Shown piece after piece: positions 19,354-26,722 of a DNA stretch of 50,992 nt. Each line of letters starts with the position of its first letter. Positions within the stretch are counted from its first letter, which is position 1. Below the pieces are notes generated by a model. It made no database searches. It was not told the DNA's origin and worked only from the letters and a program-made list of their open reading frames with translations. Made by a program: the position numbers and the translations under genes. Source of the DNA: Paracoccaceae bacterium (lineage in GTDB: Bacteria; Pseudomonadota; Alphaproteobacteria; Rhodobacterales; Rhodobacteraceae); the NCBI GenBank assembly GCA_009773375.1, contig WRPH01000017.1:82847-133838 (forward strand), in the 5' to 3' direction.

Positions 19354-20739
19354 ATGGCAACAACGCATGAAGCGCCCGAAAAACTTGGCCTGCTGCGCGT
19401 GCTTGGCCCGGCCCATGTCTGGGCTTTGGGCGTGGGTATCGTTCTGGTCGGCGAGTATATGGGCTGGAACTTTGCGGTGGGCAAAGGCGGGGCTTATGCC
19501 GCGCTGATCGCCTGCTGGTTCGCGGGCACGCTGTATAGCTGTGTGGCGATGATCGATTCAGAAGTCACCTCGACGGTGGCGGCGGCAGGCGGGCAGTATA
19601 CGCAAGCCAAGCATATCGTCGGGCCGCTGATGGCCTTTAACGTCGGGCTGTATCTGGTGTTCGCTTATACCATGCTGGAAGCGGCGAACGCGATTACCGT
19701 CGGCTTTCTGATGGACGAGGTGGCCAAGATGATGGGCACCGACGGCATTGACCAGCGCCCGTTCATCATCCTCGCGATCATGTTTCTGGCATGGCTGAAC
19801 TATCGCGGTGTGCTGGCGACGCTGACCTTCAGTCTGGTGATCACGGCGTTTGCGTTTACGGCGGTGATCCTGCTGTTCCTGTTCACCACGGTGCTGAGCG
19901 GCGACAGCCCGATGCGCCATGCGGAACTGATGACCGACCTGCCCTATGGCTGGCTGGGAGTTCTGGCCTCGATGCACTTTGGCTTGTGGTATTATCTGGG
20001 CATCGAAGGCACCACGCAGGCGGCGGAGGAAGTGCGATCACCGGCGCGGTCGCTGCCATTTGGCACTTTGGCCGGGATCATGACGCTGCTGATCGCGGCG
20101 ACGCTGACCTGGTATGTCTGTGTCGGGCTGATGCCGTGGGAATATCTGGGGCAAGCGGGCGTGCCGCTGTTTGATGCCGCCCGGCTGTCGGGCAGCACCT
20201 CGCTGATGGTGTTGCTGGGGATTGGCACGCTGTTTGCCACCCTTGCCAGCGCCAACGGTTGTATCAACGACGCAAGCCGGGCCTGGTTTGCGATGGGGCG
20301 CGACCACTATCTGCCCGCGTGGTTTGGCGCGGTGCATCCGAAGTACCGCACGCCGTATCGGTCGATCATCTTTCTGGTGCCGATCGCGTTGATCTTCGCT
20401 TTGGGCGCACCTTTGGATCAGGTGATCACCTTCTCGATCCTGTCGGGGTTGCTGGGCTATACCTTCATGCCGATCAACATCATCCTGTTCCGCAAGAAAT
20501 GGCCGCTCGACAGCATCAAGCGCGGCTATGAACACCCGTTCCACCCGATCCCGTCGATCACCCTGTTCACGCTGTGCGCGGTGACTTACTTCGCGGTGTT
20601 CCTGGGCTATGGCACGCAGTTGATTGCGATGATCAGCTTTTACATCATCGTGTCGCTGTGGTTCCACTTCTGGCGCTATCGCTTTGTGAAACGTGCCGAT
20701 CAGTTCACCATGCCGTGGCCACGGCCCAAGGGGTATTGA
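19354..20739 (+). CDS. APC-superfamily amine/amino-acid permease
   Basis: 461 residues with about 12 membrane segments. Conserved APC features: GIVLVGEYMGWNF in helix 1, the DSEVTSTVAAAGGQY stretch, and GLWYYLGIEGTTQAAEEVR around residue 215, which is close to the ethanolamine-permease branch. The likely substrate is a small amine or amino acid; context suggests a methylated amine or glutamate-derived product. It is the fourth gene of the run with three small membrane proteins and is followed after 6 bases by an 11-bp terminator hairpin, so the four genes form one unit, divergent from mgsABC-gmaS. Ordinary APC carriers act without small partner proteins, which makes this unit unusual. Confidence 0.88.
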   Translation: MATTHEAPEKLGLLRVLGPAHVWALGVGIVLVGEYMGWNFAVGKGGAYAALIACWFAGTLYSCVAMIDSEVTSTVAAAGGQYTQAKHIVGPLMAFNVGLYLVFAYTMLEAANAITVGFLMDEVAKMMGTDGIDQRPFIILAIMFLAWLNYRGVLATLTFSLVITAFAFTAVILLFLFTTVLSGDSPMRHAELMTDLPYGWLGVLASMHFGLWYYLGIEGTTQAAEEVRSPARSLPFGTLAGIMTLLIAATLTWYVCVGLMPWEYLGQAGVPLFDAARLSGSTSLMVLLGIGTLFATLASANGCINDASRAWFAMGRDHYLPAWFGAVHPKYRTPYRSIIFLVPIALIFALGAPLDQVITFSILSGLLGYTFMPINIILFRKKWPLDSIKRGYEHPFHPIPSITLFTLCAVTYFAVFLGYGTQLIAMISFYIIVSLWFHFWRYRFVKRADQFTMPWPRPKGY

Positions 20740-20745
20740 ACAGCT

Positions 20746-20772
20746 TCCGGCCCGCCCGATCGGCGGGCCGGA
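20746..20772 (+). terminator. terminator of the small-protein/permease operon
   Basis: TCCGGCCCGCC (20746-20756), loop CGATC, GGCGGGCCGGA (20762-20772): 11 perfect pairs, followed by TCGTTT. It closes the operon 18491-20739. Confidence 0.75.
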
Positions 20773-20792
20773 TCGTTTGAAGGGATCAGGTT

Positions 20793-21461
20793 TTGCAGCT
20801 TCCGACTATTCTTGTGCTGATTGGGCTGGCGGGTCTGTTTGCCGCCATCACCTGGCACTTGCGCGGGCGGGCGCAGACCCGTGCCGCCGTGCGGGCCGGG
20901 TATTTCCATGCGGTGGCGCCCGAGTTTTCCAAGCTGCGGCAGGTGGTGGCGGACACCGGGTTTCCGCGGGTTTCGGGGATGTGGCAGGGCGATACCTTTG
21001 ATCTGCAGGCGGTGCCCGACACGCTGACCTTTCGCAAACTGCCGGCGCTGTGGCTGTTGGTGACGCTGCCTGCGCCGCTGCCGGTGCGGGGCACGCTGGA
21101 TATGCTGTTGCGCCCGATGGGGACGGAACCTTTCACCCATTTCATGCAGCTTCCGACCCAGATCGCCACGCCAGCGAGCCTGCCGCCCGAGGCGGTGCTG
21201 CGCTGCGATGACCCGACCGCCCTGCCCGATGCCGATCTGGTGGCAAGGCATGTCGCGGGGCTGGACAAGACCCGGCTGAAAGAACTGGTGATTTCGCCCA
21301 AGGGGCTGCGGATCGTCTGGCTGATGGAAGAGGCCGACCGCACCCGCTATCTGATCTTCCGCGATGCCGAAATGGGCGCGACCGCGCTGCCGCCCGCGCA
21401 ACTGCGCCCCTTGCTGACCGCCCTGCAAGCGCTGCGCGATGATCTGTTGGAGACCGCATGA
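20793..21461 (+). CDS. hypothetical protein with N-terminal membrane anchor
   Basis: 222 residues from a TTG start at 20793, with GAAGGGA about 10 bases upstream. Residues 4-22 (PTILVLIGLAGLFAAITWHL) form one membrane segment; the remaining 195 residues are a soluble domain with alternating strands and helices (GMWQGDTFDLQAVPDTLTFR, TRLKELVISPKGLRIVWLME). I do not recognise the family. The stop overlaps the start of the next gene by 4 bases, so they are coupled. It lies between two permease genes, but the terminator before it separates it from the first. Its codon use is like the neighbours, so it is probably an old resident. Confidence 0.7.
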   Translation: MQLPTILVLIGLAGLFAAITWHLRGRAQTRAAVRAGYFHAVAPEFSKLRQVVADTGFPRVSGMWQGDTFDLQAVPDTLTFRKLPALWLLVTLPAPLPVRGTLDMLLRPMGTEPFTHFMQLPTQIATPASLPPEAVLRCDDPTALPDADLVARHVAGLDKTRLKELVISPKGLRIVWLMEEADRTRYLIFRDAEMGATALPPAQLRPLLTALQALRDDLLETA

Positions 21462-21727
21462 AACCTGCCAATCCCTACCTAGTCTTGCTGGCCGCAACCG
21501 TGCTTCCCGGATCGGGGCAGGTGATCAACCGCCAGCCGCTGCGCGGGCTGACTTTCGTGTTCTTCATCCTGCTGCTGGGCGGTTTCACCCTGAAGACCGC
21601 CGCCCCGGATGTGTCAGTGATCGGCAAGCTGGCGGGCGGTTTGTTCGTCTGGGCGCTAGCGATGATGGACGCCTACAAGACCGCCCGCATCCGATTCGAG
21701 ATCTGGCGGCACGGCAATCAGGCCTGA
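21458..21727 (+). CDS. hypothetical small membrane protein
   Basis: 89 residues, overlapping the previous gene by ATGA. Two hydrophobic segments, about residues 7-24 (LVLLAATVLPGSGQVINRQ with a GSGQ turn) and 31-68. The PGSGQVINRQPLRG element resembles the amphipathic start of small bacterial membrane proteins that have a PGxGQ(I/V) motif near a helix start; I cannot attach a function. The following 198 bases up to the next permease contain no further gene. Confidence 0.65.
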   Translation: MKPANPYLVLLAATVLPGSGQVINRQPLRGLTFVFFILLLGGFTLKTAAPDVSVIGKLAGGLFVWALAMMDAYKTARIRFEIWRHGNQA

Positions 21728-21925
21728 TCGCTGACTGTGTTGGCCGAACTGCCAGCGAAAGCGGCAGAATCGGCAGCCGCCCACGACCAAAAGTAAAAAT
21801 TTATTCCTCTCAGGTGAAAAACTGCTTTGAGGATGAAGCTTTGCTGTTTCAAAGTGTCGCAGTGGAAACGAGGAAGATCCGGCCGCGCGAAAGACCGGAC
21901 GCCAACAGGGAAAAAAGGAAATCTG

Positions 21926-23692
21926 ATGTCTACAGAAAGTAAACCCGGCGAGCTTCACCGCTCGCTGGATTGGAAGGGTGCCTTCTGGGTGGCCGCAGGC
22001 GTGCCGCCGCTGGTGCTGTTCTCGATTGGCGGCATCGCGGGGGTGGCGGGCCAGGCGGCATTTGTGGTCTGGATCCTGTCGATGATCATGGGCTTTTCGC
22101 AAAGCTTTACCTATGCCGAAATGGCAGGGATGTTCGGCAACAAATCCGGCGGCACCTCGGTTTATGGCGCGACCGCATGGCTGCGCTATTCCAAGCTGAT
22201 TGCGCCGTTGTCGGTGTGGTGCAACTGGTTTGCATGGTCGCCTGTGCTGTCGCTGGGCTGCGCGATTGCAGCGGGTTATATCCTGAACTCGCTGTTCCCG
22301 ATCCCGGCGGCGGAGAGCCAGATGGTGCTGGATTGGGTGGCCGCGAACTTGGCCAGCTATACCGATGCCACCCCGGCGGTGGTGGAGTATATTGCCGCCA
22401 ACGCAGGCACCCTGCCTGCCGATGCGATCACCGCTGTTGCCACCGCTGATGGCGTGTCTGCCCTGACCCCGGCGTTCCGGGTCTGGGAGGCTTACGCGCT
22501 GACCATTCCTGGGCTTGGCACGCTGCACTTCAACTCGACCTTCGTGATCGGCGCTGTTCTGATGCTGATCATGCTGGCAATCCAGCATCGCGGCATTGCC
22601 GCCACCGCTGCCGCGCAGAAGATGCTGGCGGTGATCGTGCTGGTGCCGCTGCTGCTGGTCGGTCTGGTGCCGATCCTGACCGGCTCGATCGACTGGATGA
22701 ACGTCACCAACATCGTGCCGCCGACCGGGGCCTATTCGGGCGTGAATGGCGAATGGAATGTTGGCGGCTGGACGCTGTTTCTGGGCGGGATGTATATCGC
22801 GGCCTGGTCCACCTACGGCTTTGAAACCGCCGTTTGCTACACTTCAGAGCTGAAAGACCCCAAGCGCGACACCTTCCGCGCGATCTTCTATTCCGGCCTG
22901 CTGTGCATCGTGTTCTTCTTCCTGATCCCGTTCTCGTTCCAGGGCGTGCTTGGCCTTGGCGGCATGCTGGAGACCGGCATCGTTGACGGCACCGGCATTG
23001 GTGCGGCGTTGGGCGGCATGTTGGGCAGCAACCCGATCTTCATCCAGATTTTCGTGATCCTGATGATCATGGCGCTGTTTCTGGCAATCATGACCGCAAT
23101 GGCCGGGTCTTCGCGCACGCTTTATCAAGGCTCGCGCGATGGCTGGCTGCCGAAATACCTTAGCAAAACCAACGAACATGGCGCGCCGGTCGGGGCGATG
23201 TGGACGGATTTTGGCTTCAACCTGATCCTGTTGGCGTTGGCGTCGGATGCGGGCGGCTATTTCTATGTGCTGGCGATTTCCAACGTCGGCTACATCATGT
23301 TCAACTTCCTGAACCTGAACGCGGGCTGGATCCACCGGATTGACTCGGGGCATCTGGACCGGCCATGGAAAGCGCCGAACTGGCTGATCGGCTTCAACAC
23401 CGTGCTGGCCTTTGTGAACGCGCTGTTCCTGGGTGCCGGGGCGAAAGTCTGGGGCTATGAAAACGCGCTGTGGTCGGGGCTGGTGTTCGCAGCACTGATC
23501 CTGCCTGTGTTCTGGTTCCGGCATTATGTGCAGGACAAGGGCCATTTTCCGAAAGAGGCGATGGAGGATCTGGGTCTGTCGGATCACGGCGATCTGGGGC
23601 CAAGGAAGGCCGGGATGCTGCCCTATCTGGCGCTGGTCGCCGGGGCTGCGGTAGTGCTGTGGTCGAACTGGTTCTTCGTGCTGCCTGCCTGA
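21926..23692 (+). CDS. large APC-superfamily amino-acid/amine permease
   Basis: 588 residues, about 12 membrane segments; long for the family because of an extra hydrophilic insert of roughly 90 residues (about 125-220) between early helices, rich in small residues. Helix 1 has VLFSIGGIAGVAGQAA and the middle holds WSTYGFETAVCYTSELKDPKRD, the APC element around helix 6. ATG 21926 follows AAAAAAGGAAA. Substrate unknown; its place just upstream of the dimethylamine monooxygenase operon suggests amine import, and a UUCG-loop terminator behind it separates the two units. It is only distantly similar to the first permease, so it is not a recent duplicate. Confidence 0.85.
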   Translation: MSTESKPGELHRSLDWKGAFWVAAGVPPLVLFSIGGIAGVAGQAAFVVWILSMIMGFSQSFTYAEMAGMFGNKSGGTSVYGATAWLRYSKLIAPLSVWCNWFAWSPVLSLGCAIAAGYILNSLFPIPAAESQMVLDWVAANLASYTDATPAVVEYIAANAGTLPADAITAVATADGVSALTPAFRVWEAYALTIPGLGTLHFNSTFVIGAVLMLIMLAIQHRGIAATAAAQKMLAVIVLVPLLLVGLVPILTGSIDWMNVTNIVPPTGAYSGVNGEWNVGGWTLFLGGMYIAAWSTYGFETAVCYTSELKDPKRDTFRAIFYSGLLCIVFFFLIPFSFQGVLGLGGMLETGIVDGTGIGAALGGMLGSNPIFIQIFVILMIMALFLAIMTAMAGSSRTLYQGSRDGWLPKYLSKTNEHGAPVGAMWTDFGFNLILLALASDAGGYFYVLAISNVGYIMFNFLNLNAGWIHRIDSGHLDRPWKAPNWLIGFNTVLAFVNALFLGAGAKVWGYENALWSGLVFAALILPVFWFRHYVQDKGHFPKEAMEDLGLSDHGDLGPRKAGMLPYLALVAGAAVVLWSNWFFVLPA

Positions 23693-23710
23693 TTTGCCTG
23701 AAATTAAAGC

Positions 23711-23738
23711 ACAGGGGCGGCCTTCGGGCCGCCCCTGT
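23711..23738 (+). terminator. terminator after the large permease
   Basis: ACAGGGGCGGCC, a TTCG tetraloop, GGCCGCCCCTGT (12 perfect pairs). Only a weak T run follows (TCGTTT). Confidence 0.8.
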
Positions 23739-23796
23739 TCGTTTGCGACACGAGCCTTCATTACCGACCAGATAATTGCCCCACGGGAAATATTTT

Positions 23797-23850
23797 TGCA
23801 CAAGAAGGTTGATTTTGCGATTTTCCGCCCGCAGACTGTATGCACAAGAA
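23797..23850. promoter_or_regulatory. direct repeat in the dmmD upstream region
   Basis: TGCACAAGAA occurs at 23797-23806 and at 23841-23850, 44 bases apart (about four helical turns); similarity extends a few bases to the right (GGTTG versus TGCTG). The pair brackets the likely promoter of dmmDABC and could be an operator. No regulator can be assigned. Confidence 0.35.
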
Positions 23851-23872
23851 TGCTGTTCACAGGGGGACCAAA

Positions 23873-25012
23873 ATGACAAATTCCTGGAGATTCTCCACGC
23901 TTGCCGACCGCCACCGCGCGCTGGGGTCGAACCTTGAAGACTGGTCGGGCATGGGCACGGCCTGGTCTTATGAAAAGGGTGACCCGGATGCCGAATACAT
24001 GGCGATCCGCACCAAAGCGGGCCTGATGGATGTGTCGGGGCTGAAGAAGGTGCATATCACCGGGCCAGCCGCCAGCCATGTCATTGAACGCGCCACCACC
24101 CGCAACATCGAAAAGCTGATGCCGGGCCGGTCGGTCTACGCCTGCATGCTGAACGATGCCGGCAAGTTCGTCGATGACTGCGTTATCTACCGAATGGGGC
24201 CGAACAGCTTCATGGTGGTGCATGGATCGGGTGGCGCGCATGAGCAGCTGACCATGGCCGCCACGGGGCGCGATGTGTCGATCCGTTTTGACGACAACCT
24301 GCACGATCTGTCGCTGCAAGGGCCGCTGGCGGTGGATTATCTGGAGAAATATGTCGAGGGTATCCGCCAGCTTGGCTATTTCAGCCAGATGCAGACCAGC
24401 CTGTTCGGCAAGCCTGTGATGATCTCGCGCACCGGCTACACCGGCGAGCGCGGCTATGAGCTGTTCTGCCGGGGCCAGGATGCACCGATGATCTGGGATC
24501 GGATTCTGGAGGAAGGTGCCGCCATGGGTATCATCCCGTGCCGGTTCACCACGCTGGATATGCTGCGGACCGAAAGCTACCTGCTGTTCTTCCCGTTTGA
24601 CAACTCGGAAATGTATCCGTTCGAAAACGAAGGCCCCGGCGATACGCTGTGGGAATTGGGCCTCGATTTCACCGTGTCCCCCGGCAAGACCGGCTTCCGT
24701 GGGGCGGAAGAACATTACCGGCTGAAGGGGCGCGAGCGCTTCAAGATCTGGGGGCTGAAGCTGGAAGGCAAGAACGTGCCGGGCAACGGCGCGCCGGTGT
24801 TCAAGGGCGGCGAAAAGGTCGGTGTGGTGACGCAAGCGATGTATTCGCCGCTGAACGACTGGACCATTGCCATCGCCCGGCTGCCGGTCGATTGCGCCAA
24901 TACCGGCACCAAGCTGGTGGTCAATTGCGGCACCCACGGCGCGATCAACGCCACCACGCATGCGATGCCGTTCTTCGACCCGGACAAGAAGCGTCGCACC
25001 GCGAAGGGCTAA
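23873..25012 (+). CDS. dmmD: GcvT-family folate-dependent demethylase subunit of the dimethylamine monooxygenase operon
   Basis: 379 residues. Whole length matches the aminomethyltransferase (GcvT) fold: AIRTKAGLMDVSGLKKVHI near residues 44-62, the folate-binding ISRTGYTGERGYELF near 184-198, and a C-terminal barrel with the usual PGKTGFRG. In this family the protein binds tetrahydrofolate and captures a one-carbon unit; here it should take the formaldehyde released from dimethylamine. ATG 23873 with AGGGGG 8 bases upstream. First gene of dmmDABC; a 127-base gap holding a large palindrome (25015-25102) separates it from dmmA, while the next three genes are tightly packed. A DmdA-like role is less likely in this context. 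Confidence 0.88.
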   Translation: MTNSWRFSTLADRHRALGSNLEDWSGMGTAWSYEKGDPDAEYMAIRTKAGLMDVSGLKKVHITGPAASHVIERATTRNIEKLMPGRSVYACMLNDAGKFVDDCVIYRMGPNSFMVVHGSGGAHEQLTMAATGRDVSIRFDDNLHDLSLQGPLAVDYLEKYVEGIRQLGYFSQMQTSLFGKPVMISRTGYTGERGYELFCRGQDAPMIWDRILEEGAAMGIIPCRFTTLDMLRTESYLLFFPFDNSEMYPFENEGPGDTLWELGLDFTVSPGKTGFRGAEEHYRLKGRERFKIWGLKLEGKNVPGNGAPVFKGGEKVGVVTQAMYSPLNDWTIAIARLPVDCANTGTKLVVNCGTHGAINATTHAMPFFDPDKKRRTAKG

Positions 25013-25014
25013 GG

Positions 25015-25102
25015 CTTTCACATTGGGATAAATATCCCCGCCGGAGGCATCCTGCATTGGCGCAAGGAGCCTCCGGCGGGGATATTTGAGCCAAGATGAA
25101 AG
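25015..25102. repeat. dispersed palindromic repeat, copy 3 (type A)
   Basis: Arms begin CTTTCACATTGGGATAAATA and run through TCCCCGCCGGAGGC; the inverse GCCTCCGGCGGGGATATT ends with CCAAGATGAAAG. It is in the dmmD-dmmA gap, inside an operon. Same family as copy 2, with a different loop. Confidence 0.85.
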
Positions 25103-25139
25103 CTGCAACGGCAGCGCGGGTGATAAGGGTCTGACGACA

Positions 25140-25751
25140 ATGACGAAAACAGAGTTCGAGCCTTCGATCAAAAGCCGCCCGGTTTATGGCGTGCTGGAGG
25201 CCGCGCCGGGGTTGGCGCATTTGATTGTGGCGGATGGCGAAGGCGCGGATGCGGTGACAGAGATGATTGCGCGGGCGGGCACAGCGATGCTGGCCAGCAC
25301 GCACATCATTTATATGCCGGGGCCGAATGGTTGCGACAAGTCGGCGGCTTTGCAGGCTTTGGGCGCGGCGCAGTTTCGCAGCAGCCCCAGCTTTGCGGCG
25401 GCCAGTTCGCGGCTGGCCAAGGTGGTGGCCGATGCGCATATGGGCACCCAGATCTATGTGGCGGGCACCGAAGGACTGATCGCGCAGGTCTGTCAGGCGG
25501 TAGCAGCGCAGGGTCTGCCTTACGAGTCTGTGCATACCGAACATCGCGGATCGACGGTGCGTCGGGTGCAATGCGTGCATTGCAAGGGCATCACCGAAAA
25601 CGTCACCCACGACCCGTTCAAATGCAGCCATTGCGGGTTGAGCCTGTTCGTGCGTGACCATTTCTCGCGCCGGATCGCGGCGTTTCAGGGCGTGAATATT
25701 GATGCGGAAGACCCCGGCCTGGTGCCGGACTCGGTGGAGCGGTTCAAATGA
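25140..25751 (+). CDS. dmmA: dimethylamine monooxygenase small subunit with Cys4 motif
   Basis: 203 residues (about 22 kDa). The N-terminal 140 residues form an alpha/beta domain (LIVADGEGADAVTEMIARAG; GTQIYVAGTEGLIAQVCQAV). The C-terminal part has two CxxC pairs, CVHC at about residues 144-147 and CSHC at about 161-164, a zinc-ribbon or rubredoxin-like arrangement. It matches in size the smallest of the three reported subunits of secondary amine monooxygenase. Its role in electron transfer or assembly is not established. It overlaps the reductase gene by 4 bases (ATGA). Letters A, B, C follow the dmmDABC gene order; the naming of individual subunits is less sure than the family. Confidence 0.85.
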   Translation: MTKTEFEPSIKSRPVYGVLEAAPGLAHLIVADGEGADAVTEMIARAGTAMLASTHIIYMPGPNGCDKSAALQALGAAQFRSSPSFAAASSRLAKVVADAHMGTQIYVAGTEGLIAQVCQAVAAQGLPYESVHTEHRGSTVRRVQCVHCKGITENVTHDPFKCSHCGLSLFVRDHFSRRIAAFQGVNIDAEDPGLVPDSVERFK

Positions 25752-26713
25752 GTGTCGGCGCGCCAAAAATCCCGGTGGTTGTCACCGAGGTCGTGCAGGT
25801 CAATGATCTGATCAAACGCTTCCGCTTTCAGCGCCGCGACGGGGACGCGATGCCGACCTTCTCGGGCGGGGCGCATGTGGTGGTCGAGATGGACGATCAC
25901 GGTACCCGCCGGATGAACCCCTATTCGCTGATGAGCGCGCCGTCGGATACCAGCGGCTACGAAATCTCGGTCCGGCGTGATGACGTGGGTCGTGGCGGGT
26001 CGCTTTATATGCACACTCATGTGCAGCCGGGGATGGAGATGGTGCTGAGCCATCCGGTCAACCTGTTCCCGCTGGATAACCGCGCCAAGAAGCATCTGAT
26101 GATCGCAGGCGGCATCGGCATCACCCCGTTCGTCGCACAAATGGCGCAGTTGCAGGCAATGGGCGGGCGGTTTGAGCTGCATTATTCGATGCGCTCGCCC
26201 GCTTTGGGGGCCTATGCGCAGGTGCTGAAGGCGCATTACGATGACCGGGTGCATCTGTATTACGATGAAGAAAAGCAGTTCATCGATCTGAAAAATCTGC
26301 TGAAAGGTCAACCGCTTGGCACGCATCTGTATGTGTGCGGGCCCAAGGGGATGATTGCCTGGGTGCGCGCCACCGCCACCGAGATGGGCTGGCCTGCGCT
26401 GTCGGTGCATTCGGAAGAATTCCTCGCCCCGCCGGTTGGCAAGGCGTTTGAGGTGCAACTTGCGGCCTCGGGCAAGACCATCACCGTGGCACCGAACCAG
26501 TCGCTGCTGGAGGCGATGGAGGCCAACGGCGTCGAGGCGCCTTATCTGTGCCGGGGTGGCGCTTGCGGGCAATGCGAAACAGAGGTGCACCGCTGCGATG
26601 GCCATATCGACCACAACGACCACTGGCTGACTGACGAGCAAAAGGCCAGCAATACCAAGATCATGCCCTGTGTCAGCCGCTTTGCCGGCGCGGCGCTTGT
26701 CATCGACCGATAG
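25748..26713 (+). CDS. dmmB: dimethylamine monooxygenase reductase subunit (FMN, NAD(P)H, 2Fe-2S)
   Basis: 321 residues (about 35 kDa), phthalate-dioxygenase-reductase type. Domains in order: FMN-binding barrel (residues 1-105, NPYSLMSAPSD), NAD(P)-binding domain (about 110-225, IAGGIGITPFVAQMAQL and LYVCGPKGMI), and a C-terminal plant-type ferredoxin domain (about 235-321) with CRGGACGQC plus a last cysteine in MPCVSRF for the 2Fe-2S cluster. It passes electrons from NAD(P)H to the heme subunit. Coupled to dmmA by overlap and 9 bases upstream of dmmC. The nearest alternatives (VanB-like reductases) are excluded by the neighbouring heme demethylase gene. Confidence 0.93.
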   Translation: MSVGAPKIPVVVTEVVQVNDLIKRFRFQRRDGDAMPTFSGGAHVVVEMDDHGTRRMNPYSLMSAPSDTSGYEISVRRDDVGRGGSLYMHTHVQPGMEMVLSHPVNLFPLDNRAKKHLMIAGGIGITPFVAQMAQLQAMGGRFELHYSMRSPALGAYAQVLKAHYDDRVHLYYDEEKQFIDLKNLLKGQPLGTHLYVCGPKGMIAWVRATATEMGWPALSVHSEEFLAPPVGKAFEVQLAASGKTITVAPNQSLLEAMEANGVEAPYLCRGGACGQCETEVHRCDGHIDHNDHWLTDEQKASNTKIMPCVSRFAGAALVIDR

Positions 26714-26722
26714 GGGAACGCG

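Noticed and set aside
23873..25012. Possible DmdA (dimethylsulfoniopropionate demethylase)
   Set aside because: Same fold, but it is co-transcribed with the dimethylamine monooxygenase genes and is best explained as DmmD.
22844..25171. Open frame of about 775 codons on the minus strand across the large permease and dmmD
   Set aside because: It runs through two convincing genes, a terminator and a palindromic repeat, and its translation looks like an antisense shadow.
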